This document shows positions 18,213-26,116 of a DNA stretch of 40,782 nucleotides, piece after piece. The first letter of the stretch is position 1. Each line of letters starts with the position of its first letter. Source of the stretch: an uncultured Oscillospiraceae bacterium (GTDB lineage Bacteria; Bacillota; Clostridia; Oscillospirales; Oscillospiraceae); the NCBI GenBank assembly GCA_947627325.1, contig CANQVO010000018.1:1-40782 (forward strand), read 5' to 3'. The position numbers and the translations under genes were made by a program. Below the pieces are notes generated by a model, which did not search any database, was not told the origin of the DNA, and saw nothing but the letters and a program-made list of their open reading frames with translations.

Positions 18213-19901
18213 CTAAGCTGCGGCATCATCCCGCGTCTGTGCTGTTGGGGGGGTCACAAGGTCCCAGTATTTCCCGGTGTAGCGGCCGATGCCCCAGTTC
18301 AGGTCCAGGCGCGTCACCACGCCGTTTTCCACATAGACGTTCAGGTGGTGGTCCCAGGTGTCTCCACAGGCGGCGTAGCCCAAACCGCTGAGCTGTTCGG
18401 GGTCGATGCGGTAGCCCAGGGCCTCCGCCTCCGCCACGGTATTGCCCACCTTCAGGCCCAGGAGGGTGGCGTAGCTGTCGTCGGTGATGGTGACGGCGTA
18501 GAGCCACTCCCGGTCCTTCTCCCGCTCGTACTCCTCCCACACATCTCCCGGGTCGCACTCCCGCTCCGCCTCGGGGAGGAGGGACTGGCTCTCCAGAAAG
18601 GCCCGCAGGGTCTCGTCCTCCACCTCGGTGGTGGTGATAACGATGCCCGGCCCCTCATAGCGGCGCAGGCGGAAAGCGTAGCCTTCCATGGTGCTCACCT
18701 GGCCGTCCCACACCAGCGTGTCCCGCAGGGCCTGGGGCAGCTCGTCAAAGGGGCGGTGGTAGAAGCCCTCCACCGTACCCTCTTTTTTCAGTTGCTCCAG
18801 CCGCTCGTCGGCGGCGGCCACGTAGATCCCCGCGCGGAGGTCCAGGACGCGCGGGGTCCCGTCGGAGAAGGTCAGCCGCGTCTCGTCCTCGTTGAGTTGG
18901 AAGCCATCTTCTACATAGCCGTTGAGGCCGATGCGCTTATAGGTACTGTCAGGGTAAATCAGAAAGAGGTTGGGCCAGGAGGCGTGCATCACGCCGCCGT
19001 AGGTGACGTAGAGGATGGTGCAGATCTCCGTCTCCGCCTCGTACCGCACCGCGGACATCCAGCTGTTGCCCTCGGCGCGGAGCCGCTCTACCAGGTCCGC
19101 ATAGCTCAGCAGAGGCGCCAAGGTGCCGTTATACCGGCTGACGGGCATATTGCGGTAGAGCCGCATCAGGGTGACGACCCCCTGCTCCCGGGTGTAGTGC
19201 CCCTCGGGGCACAGGGCCCCGTTCTCGTCCCCCTGCAGAACGCCCCAGCCCTGCATGGCGGAAACGCTCTCCTGGGCCCAGGGGGCGATCAGGGCGCTGT
19301 CGGAGAAGGGCTCGGCGGCGGTGGGCGGCGTCTCCAGCTCGGCGTAGACCTGATAGGCGCGCGCCAACAGCGCGGCGGCCTCCTGCCGGGTGATGATCCC
19401 GTCGGGGTCGTACGTGCCGTCGCCCCGACCCTCCACAATGCCCAGCAAATAGGCCAGGCCGATATCGTCAGCCCGGTTGCCGGGCTCTACATCGTCAAAG
19501 AAACGCGCGTATTCACCGAGAAGATAGTCCCATCGCATAAACCGGTCGGGAGTTTGCGCCAGTTCCGGGTAGTAGTCCGCTTTGACAAAAGGCCGGCCGT
19601 TGGGATCGGGCCGGAGGTTCAGGTAGTCCTCCCAAAAATCCTCCATCTGAAAGCCGGTCCCGGCGCCGTAGCCGTACTGCACCGCCAGGAAGCGGACCAC
19701 CAGCTCGGCAAATTCCCCCCGGGTCAGGTCGCTCTGCCAGTCGCTCTGGAGCCCCTCCGGCACCATGCCCAGGGCCACGGCCTCCTCCACGTCCGCCGCC
19801 GCCCAGGGCGCGGGCGGGGCGCTCTCCCCCTCAGCCAGCGCGGCGGGGGAAATTGAGACGGCCAGGGCGATGAGAAGAAGCCAGCACACCAGTTTTTTCA
19901 C
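18213..19901 (-). CDS. Exported SLH-domain protein, unknown C-terminal domain
   Basis: A 562-aa exported protein. The GTG at 19901 was chosen because GGAGGG lies just upstream and the frame then begins with a clear signal peptide (VKKLVCWLLLIALAVSISPAALA). Three SLH segments follow: a first with LTRGEFAELVVRFLAV, a second with YDPDGIITRQEAAALLARAY, and a third with FSDSALIAPWAQESVSAM. The second half has no domain I recognise. It contains a FSDGTPRVLDLRAGIYVAAADE segment and ends in a strand-rich module with DHHLNVYVENGVVTRLDLNWG, a pattern common in lipoprotein-like folds. It is probably the first gene of a two-gene unit with the SLH gene downstream. Confidence 0.85.
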   Translation of the reverse strand: MKKLVCWLLLIALAVSISPAALAEGESAPPAPWAAADVEEAVALGMVPEGLQSDWQSDLTRGEFAELVVRFLAVQYGYGAGTGFQMEDFWEDYLNLRPDPNGRPFVKADYYPELAQTPDRFMRWDYLLGEYARFFDDVEPGNRADDIGLAYLLGIVEGRGDGTYDPDGIITRQEAAALLARAYQVYAELETPPTAAEPFSDSALIAPWAQESVSAMQGWGVLQGDENGALCPEGHYTREQGVVTLMRLYRNMPVSRYNGTLAPLLSYADLVERLRAEGNSWMSAVRYEAETEICTILYVTYGGVMHASWPNLFLIYPDSTYKRIGLNGYVEDGFQLNEDETRLTFSDGTPRVLDLRAGIYVAAADERLEQLKKEGTVEGFYHRPFDELPQALRDTLVWDGQVSTMEGYAFRLRRYEGPGIVITTTEVEDETLRAFLESQSLLPEAERECDPGDVWEEYEREKDREWLYAVTITDDSYATLLGLKVGNTVAEAEALGYRIDPEQLSGLGYAACGDTWDHHLNVYVENGVVTRLDLNWGIGRYTGKYWDLVTPPTAQTRDDAAA

Positions 19902-20087
19902 GGTACGTCCCTCCTGCCTGATCTTTCTCTCAGGTGTCCTCGCCTCGTCCCGCCGGGCGCGGCGGGCGTTTGGGGCAAGTCCTTCTATCCATAGAACGTG
20001 GGAAGGGCCCAAAACGCAACATCCATTTGGAAAAGTTTTTCCCGGGTTCCGGGCGCTTTTCACCTTCCAGGCAGGGCCTCTCCCCGC
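19902..20087. other. Spacer between MATE and SLH genes
   Basis: No gene is seen. The SLH leader contains a 7-bp G+C hairpin (19950-19956 with 19961-19967). A TTGCGT hexamer on the minus strand near 20023 could be a -35 box, but no convincing -10 box lies at the right distance, so no promoter is called. Confidence 0.4.
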
Positions 20088-21416
20088 TCAATACCCGTAT
20101 TTCTTCCGCTTGGCCCACAGGAAGAGCAGGCTGACCGCGTAAGCGCCCACCTCCGCGCCCACCCAGGCCCACCAGACCCCCTCCAGCCCCAGCCAGATGG
20201 GCAGGAGGACGCCCATGGCCATCTGGAACACCAGGGTCCGCAAAAAGGAGATGAGGGCGGAGACCACGCCGTTATTCAGGGCGGTAAAGAAGGAGGAGGC
20301 GAAGATGCTCACCCCGGCGAAGAGGAAGTGGAAGCACACGATGCGAAAGCCGTGGCGGGTCATGGCGCACAGGGCGGCGTCGTAGCCCACAAAGATGTGG
20401 GCGATGGGCCCGGCGCAGGTCCAGGCCAGCACGGTCATGGCCAGGCCGATGGCGGACATGGCCGCCAGGCTCTTTTTCAGGATGTTGCGGACCTCCCCGC
20501 TGTCCAGGGCGCCGTAGTGGTAGCTGATGATGGGGGCGGTACCGATGGTGTAGCCCAAAAAGATGGCCACAAAGACAAAGCCCAGGTACATCATCACCCC
20601 GTAGGCCGCCACGCCGTCCTCCCCGGCCAGGCGCATGAGTTGGAAGTTGTAGAGCATACTCACCAGGGGGCCGGAGATGTTGTTCATCAACTCGGACGCG
20701 CCGTTGCCGCAGGCCTGGAGCAGGGCGGGCAGCTCCAGCCGGGGCCGGGTCAGGCGGAGCAGGGAGTCGTTGGGCCGGAGGAAGTAGACAAGGGGCAGCA
20801 CCCCGCCCACCGTCTGGGAGAGGCCGGTAGCCAGCGCCGCGCCCAGGATCCCCCAGCGGAATACCGCCACAAAAAGGGCGTCCAACGCCATGTTGGTCAC
20901 CCCCGCCGCCACCGTGCAGGCAAGGCCCAGGTTGGGCTTTTGGGCGGTGGTGAGGAAGGTCATAAAGAGGTTTTGGAGCATAAAGCAGGTGTTGAAGGCC
21001 AGGATGACCCGGCCGTAGACCACGCAGTCGCCCAGCATGGTCCCCTCGGCCCCCAGCGCCCGGGCGATGGGGGGCAGGAGGACGATGCCCAGCACCGACA
21101 GCGCCACCCCCGCCGCCGTCACCGCCGCCACCAGCATGGAGAAATAGCGGTTGGCCCGGGCCCGGTCCCCCTGGCCCAGGGTCTTGCCCACCAGGGCGCT
21201 GCCCCCCGCCCCCAGCATAAAGCCCACCCCGCCCAGGATGGCGATGAAGGGGTAGATGAGGTTGACGGCGGAAAAGGCGGTCTTCCCCGCCCAGTTGGAC
21301 ACAAAAAAGCCGTCCACCACGCTGTAAATGGAGGTAAAAACCATCATGACGATGGGGGGCAGGCAGAAGCGGAACAGGCGGCCGTAGGTAAAGTGGTCGG
21401 AGAGTTGGATGGACAT
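20088..21416 (-). CDS. MATE family efflux transporter
   Basis: A 442-aa polytopic membrane protein of the MATE family, which exports drugs or metabolites using sodium or proton gradients. The start is typical (LFRFCLPPIVMMVFTSIYSVVDGFFVSNWAGK). GGVGFMLGAGGSALVGKTLGQGD is the conserved loop after the second helix, and a matching LGYTIGTAPIISYHYGALD occurs in the second half. About twelve hydrophobic segments are visible. ATG 21416 follows AGGAAG; the frame extends upstream without similarity. The substrate cannot be assigned. A hairpin separates it from divIVA upstream. Confidence 0.92.
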   Translation of the reverse strand: MSIQLSDHFTYGRLFRFCLPPIVMMVFTSIYSVVDGFFVSNWAGKTAFSAVNLIYPFIAILGGVGFMLGAGGSALVGKTLGQGDRARANRYFSMLVAAVTAAGVALSVLGIVLLPPIARALGAEGTMLGDCVVYGRVILAFNTCFMLQNLFMTFLTTAQKPNLGLACTVAAGVTNMALDALFVAVFRWGILGAALATGLSQTVGGVLPLVYFLRPNDSLLRLTRPRLELPALLQACGNGASELMNNISGPLVSMLYNFQLMRLAGEDGVAAYGVMMYLGFVFVAIFLGYTIGTAPIISYHYGALDSGEVRNILKKSLAAMSAIGLAMTVLAWTCAGPIAHIFVGYDAALCAMTRHGFRIVCFHFLFAGVSIFASSFFTALNNGVVSALISFLRTLVFQMAMGVLLPIWLGLEGVWWAWVGAEVGAYAVSLLFLWAKRKKYGY

Positions 21417-21451
21417 AGGAACTTCCTTTCTATGCGGTCTTTGGACAGAAA

Positions 21452-21475
21452 CAGGGCCGGTTTGCACCGGCCCTG
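21452..21475 (-). terminator. Terminator of the miaA-divIVA operon
   Basis: A perfect 9-bp stem (21452-21460 with 21467-21475, arms CAGGGCCGG and CCGGCCCTG) and six-base loop lie 21 bases after the divIVA stop. On the minus strand it is followed by a short TTTCT tract. It separates divIVA from the MATE gene. Confidence 0.8.
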
Positions 21476-21496
21476 CTGAAAAGGTCAAGGGAACGA

Positions 21497-22300
21497 TCAG
21501 TCGATCTCAAAATCCTTGCCGAACTCCAGGCTCCGGCGCTCCACCTTGCGGGTGGCGGCGGTGGGGTCGGCGCCGTCCTTATGGGCCGCCTGGGCGGCTC
21601 TGCGCTGGGCCATCAGCTGTTCGTAGAGGCTCACGGAGCTCTCCTCCACCGCCGGCTGGGGCGCGGGCTCCGGCGCGGGGGCGGGAGCGGGCTCCTGGGC
21701 GGCGGGCTCGGCGGGGGCCTGGGCGGCGCTCTCTTCGGGGGCGGGCTGACGGGCCTCGTCCTCCCGGGCCAGGTCCCGGGCCACGGCGGCCTGGATATCC
21801 TGGGCGGCGCTGTCCGGGTCCACGCTGGGGGCGGCGGGCACCGTGGGCACCGCCACCTGGTCCAGCTGATCCAGGTACTCCATCTGCTGCTGGCAGATGG
21901 CCCGGACCTGCTGTTTGTACGCCTCCACCGAGGCCACGGCGGCCTGGAGCTTCTGCTCCTCGGCCCGGAAGCCCTGGTCCAGCTCGCTCTGGCGGGTGGC
22001 CGAATGGCTCTCGGCGTCGGCCAGCATCTGCGCGCACTTGGCCTCCGTCTCCTTCACCAGCTTGTCCGACATCTCCTGGGCGGCCAGCAGGGTCTTCCGC
22101 ATGGCCTCCTCGGTGGACTGGTACTCCCGGATCTTCCCGGACAGCACCCCCAGCTTCTGCTTGAGCAGGGCGTTTTCGTTGTAGAGGGCCTCGTAATCGG
22201 TGGTCACTTCGTCCAGAAAGTCGTCCACCATGGCCATGTTATAGCCGCCGAAGGAGGCCTTGCTGAAGGACCTCTGTGCGACCTCCTGGGGTGTGAGCAT
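21497..22300 (-). CDS. divIVA: DivIVA-domain protein
   Basis: Coiled-coil protein of the DivIVA family, which senses negative membrane curvature and places division or pole proteins. The N-terminal lipid-binding domain reads MLTPQEVAQRSFSKASFGGYNMAMVDDFLDEV (residues 1-32). A long coiled coil (about 33-140) follows, then an Ala/Pro/Glu-rich, probably disordered stretch (about 145-225) and a short basic/acidic tail. At 267 aa it is longer than the B. subtilis protein because of the low-complexity region. AAGGAGAG precedes the start. It is the last gene after sepF, as in the Firmicutes ylm cluster. Confidence 0.93.
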   Translation of the reverse strand: MLTPQEVAQRSFSKASFGGYNMAMVDDFLDEVTTDYEALYNENALLKQKLGVLSGKIREYQSTEEAMRKTLLAAQEMSDKLVKETEAKCAQMLADAESHSATRQSELDQGFRAEEQKLQAAVASVEAYKQQVRAICQQQMEYLDQLDQVAVPTVPAAPSVDPDSAAQDIQAAVARDLAREDEARQPAPEESAAQAPAEPAAQEPAPAPAPEPAPQPAVEESSVSLYEQLMAQRRAAQAAHKDGADPTAATRKVERRSLEFGKDFEID

Positions 22301-22341
22301 ACCGATCTCTCCTTTTTCTGTTTGGTGGCGCGGGGGGCGGA

Positions 22342-22797
22342 TCAGAAGTTGTAGAGCCCGTTGTTCTCCAACTCGCCCACCAGGTCGCCCAGGATGTCCA
22401 CGTTGAAGGGGGTGACGATGTAGGTGAAGGCGGCCACCTTCTTGACCTTGCCCTCGCTGGCGTAGGCCACACCGGCCACGAAGTCCAGCAGGCGGCGGGC
22501 CACGTTCTTGTCCACAGACTCCAGATTCAGCACCACCGTGCGCTTCTCCCGCAGGTGGTCGGCGATCTCGGGGGCGGACTCAAAGCGGTCGGGCTTGACC
22601 AGGACCACCTGAAGCTGGGTGGTGGTGTGGATGTTCACCACCTTGTTGCTCCGGCGCTCGGCCTGGGTGTCGAAGATGGAAGCGGTGGCCTCCCGGCGCT
22701 TCTCCGCCGGCTTGGACTCTTCCTCAAAGCCCTCGAACTCCTCTTCCTCCTCGTCGTAGGGACGGGTCAGCCGCTTCAACTCGTCAAAGAAACTCAT
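22342..22797 (-). CDS. sepF: Cell division protein SepF
   Basis: FtsZ-binding division protein that bundles FtsZ and ties it to the membrane. The 151-aa product has a short N-terminal helix (MSFFDELKRLTRPYDEE), an acidic linker (about 15-45) and the conserved SepF domain. That domain is marked by VVNIHTTTQLQVVLVKP, the VVLNLESVDKNVARRLLDFVAG dimer region and the FTYIVTPFNVDI end. It lies between yggS and divIVA, about 40 bases from each. The ylmG and ylmH genes, often found between sepF and divIVA in Firmicutes, are absent. Confidence 0.95.
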   Translation of the reverse strand: MSFFDELKRLTRPYDEEEEEFEGFEEESKPAEKRREATASIFDTQAERRSNKVVNIHTTTQLQVVLVKPDRFESAPEIADHLREKRTVVLNLESVDKNVARRLLDFVAGVAYASEGKVKKVAAFTYIVTPFNVDILGDLVGELENNGLYNF

Positions 22798-22837
22798 GTT
22801 TTATGTTCCCCTTTCCTCTTTTGTGCCGCGCCCTTGG

Positions 22838-23539
22838 TCAGGCCCTGGGGCCAAACAGCCCTGTCCCTACGCGCACAAGGGTGGAGCCCTCCCGGACCCC
22901 GTCGGCATAGTCCTGGCTCATCCCCATGGAGAGACAGGAGATCGTACCCCTATTATCCCCCATTTTTTGTATTATGTCAACATATAATTGATATATTTTG
23001 TGAAAAAATTTTCGGCTGTCCCCCATATGTTGTGCCACCGGGGGGATCGCCATAAGCCCCCGGAGGCGCACATGGGGCATTTTGACCGCCAGTTCCGCCG
23101 CTGTGAGGAGCTCTTCCGGGGCGAAGCCGGTCTTGCTCTCCTCGCCGCCGATGTTCACCTCAAGCAGGATATCCTGCACCCGCTCCAGCCTGGCGGCGCA
23201 GGCGTCGATGCCCTCCAGCAGGTGCCGGGAGCCCACGGATTCGATCAGGTCCACCCGGCCCACCACCTTGTTGATCTTGTTGGTCTGCAGGTGGCCGATG
23301 AAGTGGACCTCCGCTCCGTCGTAGGCGAACTGGTCCAGCTTTTGGGTCAACTCCTGGACCCGGTTCTCCCCGCACACGGTGATCCCCGCGGCGATGGCGG
23401 CCCGGACGGTGGCCGCGTCCCGGGTCTTGGTGGCGGCCTCCAGGGTGATCTCCGCCGGGTCCCGGCCCACCTCGATGGCGGCGGCGGCGATCTGAGCCCG
23501 GATGGCCTCCACCCGCTCCTTCAATTCCATCCATTCCAT
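22838..23539 (-). CDS. yggS: PLP homeostasis protein (YggS/PROSC family)
   Basis: PLP-binding protein with an alanine racemase-like barrel that buffers free pyridoxal phosphate; it has no known strong catalysis. Lys38 (LEAATKTRD) is the expected cofactor lysine. GENRVQELTQK, HFIGHLQTNKINKVVGRVDLIESV, EVNIGGEESKTGF and LSMGMSQDYADGVREGSTLVRVGTGLFG are all family motifs. At 233 aa it has normal length. It starts 1 base after the hlyD-like stop. One stretch (about 22945-23010), coding for residues around YQLYVDIIQKMGDNRG, is much more AT-rich than the rest and contains a TTATGTCAAC motif. Confidence 0.95.
   Translation of the reverse strand: MEWMELKERVEAIRAQIAAAAIEVGRDPAEITLEAATKTRDAATVRAAIAAGITVCGENRVQELTQKLDQFAYDGAEVHFIGHLQTNKINKVVGRVDLIESVGSRHLLEGIDACAARLERVQDILLEVNIGGEESKTGFAPEELLTAAELAVKMPHVRLRGLMAIPPVAQHMGDSRKFFHKIYQLYVDIIQKMGDNRGTISCLSMGMSQDYADGVREGSTLVRVGTGLFGPRA
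22972..22981 (+). repeat. TTATGTCAAC motif inside yggS
   Basis: This copy lies on the strand opposite to the coding strand of yggS, unlike the copies in plus-strand genes. It sits in the AT-rich island of that gene, where it encodes part of VDII. It shows that the motif keeps to the plus DNA strand and does not follow transcription. Confidence 0.8.
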
Positions 23540-23540
23540 G

Positions 23541-24776
23541 TCAGGCCACCACCTTTCCGTCGTAGAGTTCCCGGTTGGACAGGACGATGGTGTCCCCGGG
23601 GCGGAGCACCTTGCGGTTGGTGTCGGTGCCCTGGACCAGGTAGAAGCCCTCCCCCTCCCGGATGACCTCCACCCGCTTGAACTCCACCTGGCGGCCCACC
23701 AGGGTGTAGACCCCGGGGGTGGTGGTCCCGTCGCCGTTGTCCCGGACCCGCAGGGCCTTGTCCGGGATGCGGACCCCGGTGAAGCGGGTGAAGATCAGCC
23801 GGGCGTTGAGGAAGCGGCACAGCGTCACCCGGCTCAAGTACTTGTCGCAGGAGAAGACGGCCAGGCGGCGGCCGTCCTCCAGGGGGCCCAGCCGCTCCAG
23901 GGTCATGGAGATCTGGTCGTTAAAATCGCCGGAGAAGGCCAGGTCGCAGTCCTGGCCCACCTCCAAACGCTGGGCCTGCTCGTCGGGCAGGGGGGCGGCG
24001 TAGTACCAGGTGGAGTCGGTGATCAGCTTGCCCAGGTCGCTCTCCGGCGGGGCGGGCTCCTTCCCGCACAGCTCGTCCAACGCCCCGGCGGTGGTCTCCT
24101 GGAGCAGTTGGGGGGTCAGCAACGTCTCATACCCGTCGGCCAGGCCGGAGAAGATCCCGCCCCGAGGGGCGGTGACCCGCCGGGTGGTCCGGGCGGCGGA
24201 GGCGTTGAGGGCGGCCAACTCCCCCTCCAACTCCTGGGCGGCGGCCTGCAGCTGGGGGAGGCTGTCCTCGTCGGCCTGGACGGTGCGCTTGACCACCAGG
24301 CCGCGGATGTCCATCCCCCGGTCCTCCAGGCCGTCCAGCGCCCCGGTGGACACCCCCAGCCGAAGCGCCGCCAGCTGGTCCACCAGCTGGCTGTCCAGGT
24401 CCTTGGCGTCGGCCTGGTTGTCCCCCAGGCGCATGGCGTATTGCAGTTGTTCCAGCTCCAGCTCCACCGCCTGGGCCCGGCGGCGGTCGCTCAGGGCGGC
24501 CTCGTCCTGGTAGATCATCGCCACCGTGGAGCCGCCGGCCACCCGCTCCCCCTCCCGGGGCAGTACCTCGGCCAGGGCGGCGCTGCCCTGGAGGGGCTCC
24601 TCGGTGCGGACCACCACCCCGGAGATGGCCACGTCGTCGTCCATCTCGTAGGCGTAGGTGACCACAAGCTGGTAGGGGTCGGACAGGCCCTGCCAGAGGT
24701 AGAATCCCAAATAGATCAGCACCGCCGCCAAAAGCACCAGAACGACGACGCGGATGACCAGCGTGCCCTGCTTCAT
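23541..24776 (-). CDS. HlyD-like membrane-anchored protein
   Basis: A 411-aa protein with one N-terminal membrane segment (about 8-28) and an adaptor-like extracytoplasmic part. There is a lipoyl-type half motif (VSGVVVRTEEPL region to GERVAGGSTVAMIY, about 48-87). A helical hairpin (about 92-220) and a second lipoyl-type half (RRVTAPRGGIFSGLADGYE) follow, then strand-rich domains ending near LRPGDTIVLSNRELYDGKVV. No exporter ATPase or permease lies beside it. Its place between hfq and yggS-sepF-divIVA, which I recall as common in Clostridia, suggests an envelope or division-linked role rather than drug efflux; that is inference. Confidence 0.8.
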   Translation of the reverse strand: MKQGTLVIRVVVLVLLAAVLIYLGFYLWQGLSDPYQLVVTYAYEMDDDVAISGVVVRTEEPLQGSAALAEVLPREGERVAGGSTVAMIYQDEAALSDRRRAQAVELELEQLQYAMRLGDNQADAKDLDSQLVDQLAALRLGVSTGALDGLEDRGMDIRGLVVKRTVQADEDSLPQLQAAAQELEGELAALNASAARTTRRVTAPRGGIFSGLADGYETLLTPQLLQETTAGALDELCGKEPAPPESDLGKLITDSTWYYAAPLPDEQAQRLEVGQDCDLAFSGDFNDQISMTLERLGPLEDGRRLAVFSCDKYLSRVTLCRFLNARLIFTRFTGVRIPDKALRVRDNGDGTTTPGVYTLVGRQVEFKRVEVIREGEGFYLVQGTDTNRKVLRPGDTIVLSNRELYDGKVVA

Positions 24777-24812
24777 ATGTACTCGTTCCCTCCCCGACCT
24801 GGGGGACGCCTT

Positions 24813-25040
24813 TTACTCCTCCGGCTCCAACTCCATCCGCCGCTCCGGGACGATGGTGGAGATGGCGTGCTTGTAGATGACCTGCTGTTTCTCCTCGGAC
24901 TGGACCACCACCACGAAGGAGTCAAAGCCGGTGATGTAGCCCCGGATCTGGAAGCCGTTCATCAAAAACAGGGTCACCGGCATCCGGGCGGTGCGGCATC
25001 GGGTCAAAAAAGCGTCCTGTAAGTTTTTTGTGTTTTTCAT
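24813..25040 (-). CDS. hfq: RNA chaperone Hfq
   Basis: Sm-like hexameric RNA-binding protein that helps small RNAs pair with mRNAs. The 75-aa product has the Sm1 motif (NLQDAFLTRCR to VTLFLMNGFQIRGYITGFDSF) and the Sm2 signature YKHAISTIVP. The start MKNTKNLQDAF fits the family; an ATG 33 bases upstream (25073) would add 11 residues and is less likely. Bases around the start are A-rich, with AGAGGGAG further upstream. It lies directly after miaA, an order seen in many bacteria, and shares its promoter. Confidence 0.95.
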   Translation of the reverse strand: MKNTKNLQDAFLTRCRTARMPVTLFLMNGFQIRGYITGFDSFVVVVQSEEKQQVIYKHAISTIVPERRMELEPEE

Positions 25041-25099
25041 TTTTTGTACACGCTCCCTCTCTGAAGTTGGCATATGGGCCCTGCCGATATGCGGGACCA

Positions 25100-26035
25100 T
25101 CATATACCAAGCTCTGTGAGGAAAGCGGTCGAACGGTGGAGGGCGGCGAAAAGATCCGGCGCTCCCTCCCAGGCGATCCAGTGGGTGTCGTCGTGGCGGC
25201 GGAACCAGCTGAGCTGCCGCTTGGCGTACTGCCGGGAGCGGAGCTTGACCTCCTCCGCCGCCGCGGCCAGGTCCCCCTCCCCCCGGACGGCGGCGGCCAA
25301 CTCCTTGTAGCCGATGGCCTGCATACTGGTGGCCTCCGGGGGCACCCCGCTGTCCAGCAGGGCCCGCACCTCTCCGGCCAGGCCCCGGGCCATCATCTCG
25401 TCCACCCGGGCGTCGATGCGCGCCCACAGGTCGGGGCGCTGGGCGTAGGTCAGGCCGATGCGGGCGGCCCGGAAGCGGGGGGGCTGGGTCTGGCTCTCGG
25501 CGTGGAAGGCGGACATGGTCCGGCCCGTCTCGTAGTAGATCTCCAGCGCCCGGAGGATCCGCTTTTCGTCGTTGGGGTGGAGCTCTTGCTGCCGCTGGGG
25601 GTCCACCCGGCCCAACTCGGCGTAGAGGGCGGCCAGGCCCTCTGCCTGACAGCGGGCCTCCAGCGCCCTTCTGGCCTCCCCGGAAAAGGCGGCGAACTGC
25701 CGGCCAGCCAGGAGGTTGTCGATGTAGAGCCCGGTGCCGCCCACCACGATGGGGCGCTTGCCCCGGCAGAGGATATCCTCCACCACGGGCAGGGCCAGGT
25801 CCACATACCGGGCCACGGAGAAGTCCTCCCGGGGGTCGGCCACGTCGATCATGTGGTGGGGGACCCCGTCCATCTCCGCGGGGGTGGGCTTGGCGGTGCC
25901 GATATCCATGCCCCGGTAGACCTGCATGGAGTCCGCCCCCACCACCTCCCCGTCCAGGGCCTTGGCTAGGGCCACGCCCAGGGCGGTCTTGCCGGTGGCG
26001 GTGGGGCCGCAGATGACGATAACGGTGTGGTCCAA
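25100..26035 (-). CDS. miaA: tRNA dimethylallyltransferase
   Basis: Adds a dimethylallyl group to A37 of tRNAs reading UNN codons, the first step of (ms2)i6A synthesis. The P-loop is GPTATGKT at 10-17. The DSMQVYRGMDIGTAKPT and VPHHMIDVADPREDFSVARY segments are the tRNA and substrate-binding motifs, and VGGTGLYIDNLL follows. At 311 aa it is of normal length. GGGAGGTGG precedes the start. It heads the operon miaA-hfq-hlyD-like-yggS-sepF-divIVA under the promoter at 26085-26113. Confidence 0.96.
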   Translation of the reverse strand: MDHTVIVICGPTATGKTALGVALAKALDGEVVGADSMQVYRGMDIGTAKPTPAEMDGVPHHMIDVADPREDFSVARYVDLALPVVEDILCRGKRPIVVGGTGLYIDNLLAGRQFAAFSGEARRALEARCQAEGLAALYAELGRVDPQRQQELHPNDEKRILRALEIYYETGRTMSAFHAESQTQPPRFRAARIGLTYAQRPDLWARIDARVDEMMARGLAGEVRALLDSGVPPEATSMQAIGYKELAAAVRGEGDLAAAAEEVKLRSRQYAKRQLSWFRRHDDTHWIAWEGAPDLFAALHRSTAFLTELGI

Positions 26036-26056
26036 AGCCCCACCTCCCGGAAAGCA

Positions 26057-26087
26057 AATCGCTGTGTGGCGTTACCACACAGCGATT
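26057..26087 (-). promoter_or_regulatory. Perfect 13-bp inverted repeat at the miaA promoter
   Basis: Arms AATCGCTGTGTGG (26057-26069) and CCACACAGCGATT (26075-26087) surround a five-base loop. On the minus strand the first arm begins inside the -10 box and runs over the transcription start. It could be a repressor operator, a 5' hairpin in the miaA mRNA, or an end signal for the rhomboid transcript, although no T-run follows on the minus strand. Confidence 0.75.
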
Positions 26088-26113
26088 ATACCCGTTTTTT
26101 CCCCCGTTTGCAA
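26085..26113 (-). promoter_or_regulatory. Promoter of miaA-hfq-...-divIVA
   Basis: On the minus strand TTGCAA (26113-26108), a 17-base spacer ending in GGG, and a perfect TATAAT (26090-26085). The -35 box starts four bases after the rhomboid stop codon. Transcription should begin within the inverted repeat at 26057-26087. Confidence 0.8.
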
Positions 26114-26116
26114 GGT

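Noticed and set aside
17847-19856. A 669-codon open frame on the plus strand across the SLH genes
   Set aside because: Antisense to two proteins with clear signal peptides and SLH domains; no family features and no ribosome site.
22945-23010. A mobile insertion or intron inside yggS
   Set aside because: The translated sequence matches the normal family length and conserved residues, so nothing has been added to the protein.
26057-26087. Inverted repeat before miaA as a standard terminator of the cysE-cysS-rhomboid transcript
   Set aside because: No T-run follows on the minus strand, and the repeat overlaps a consensus promoter, so an operator or leader hairpin is at least as likely. The T-run on the plus side serves no gene I can see.
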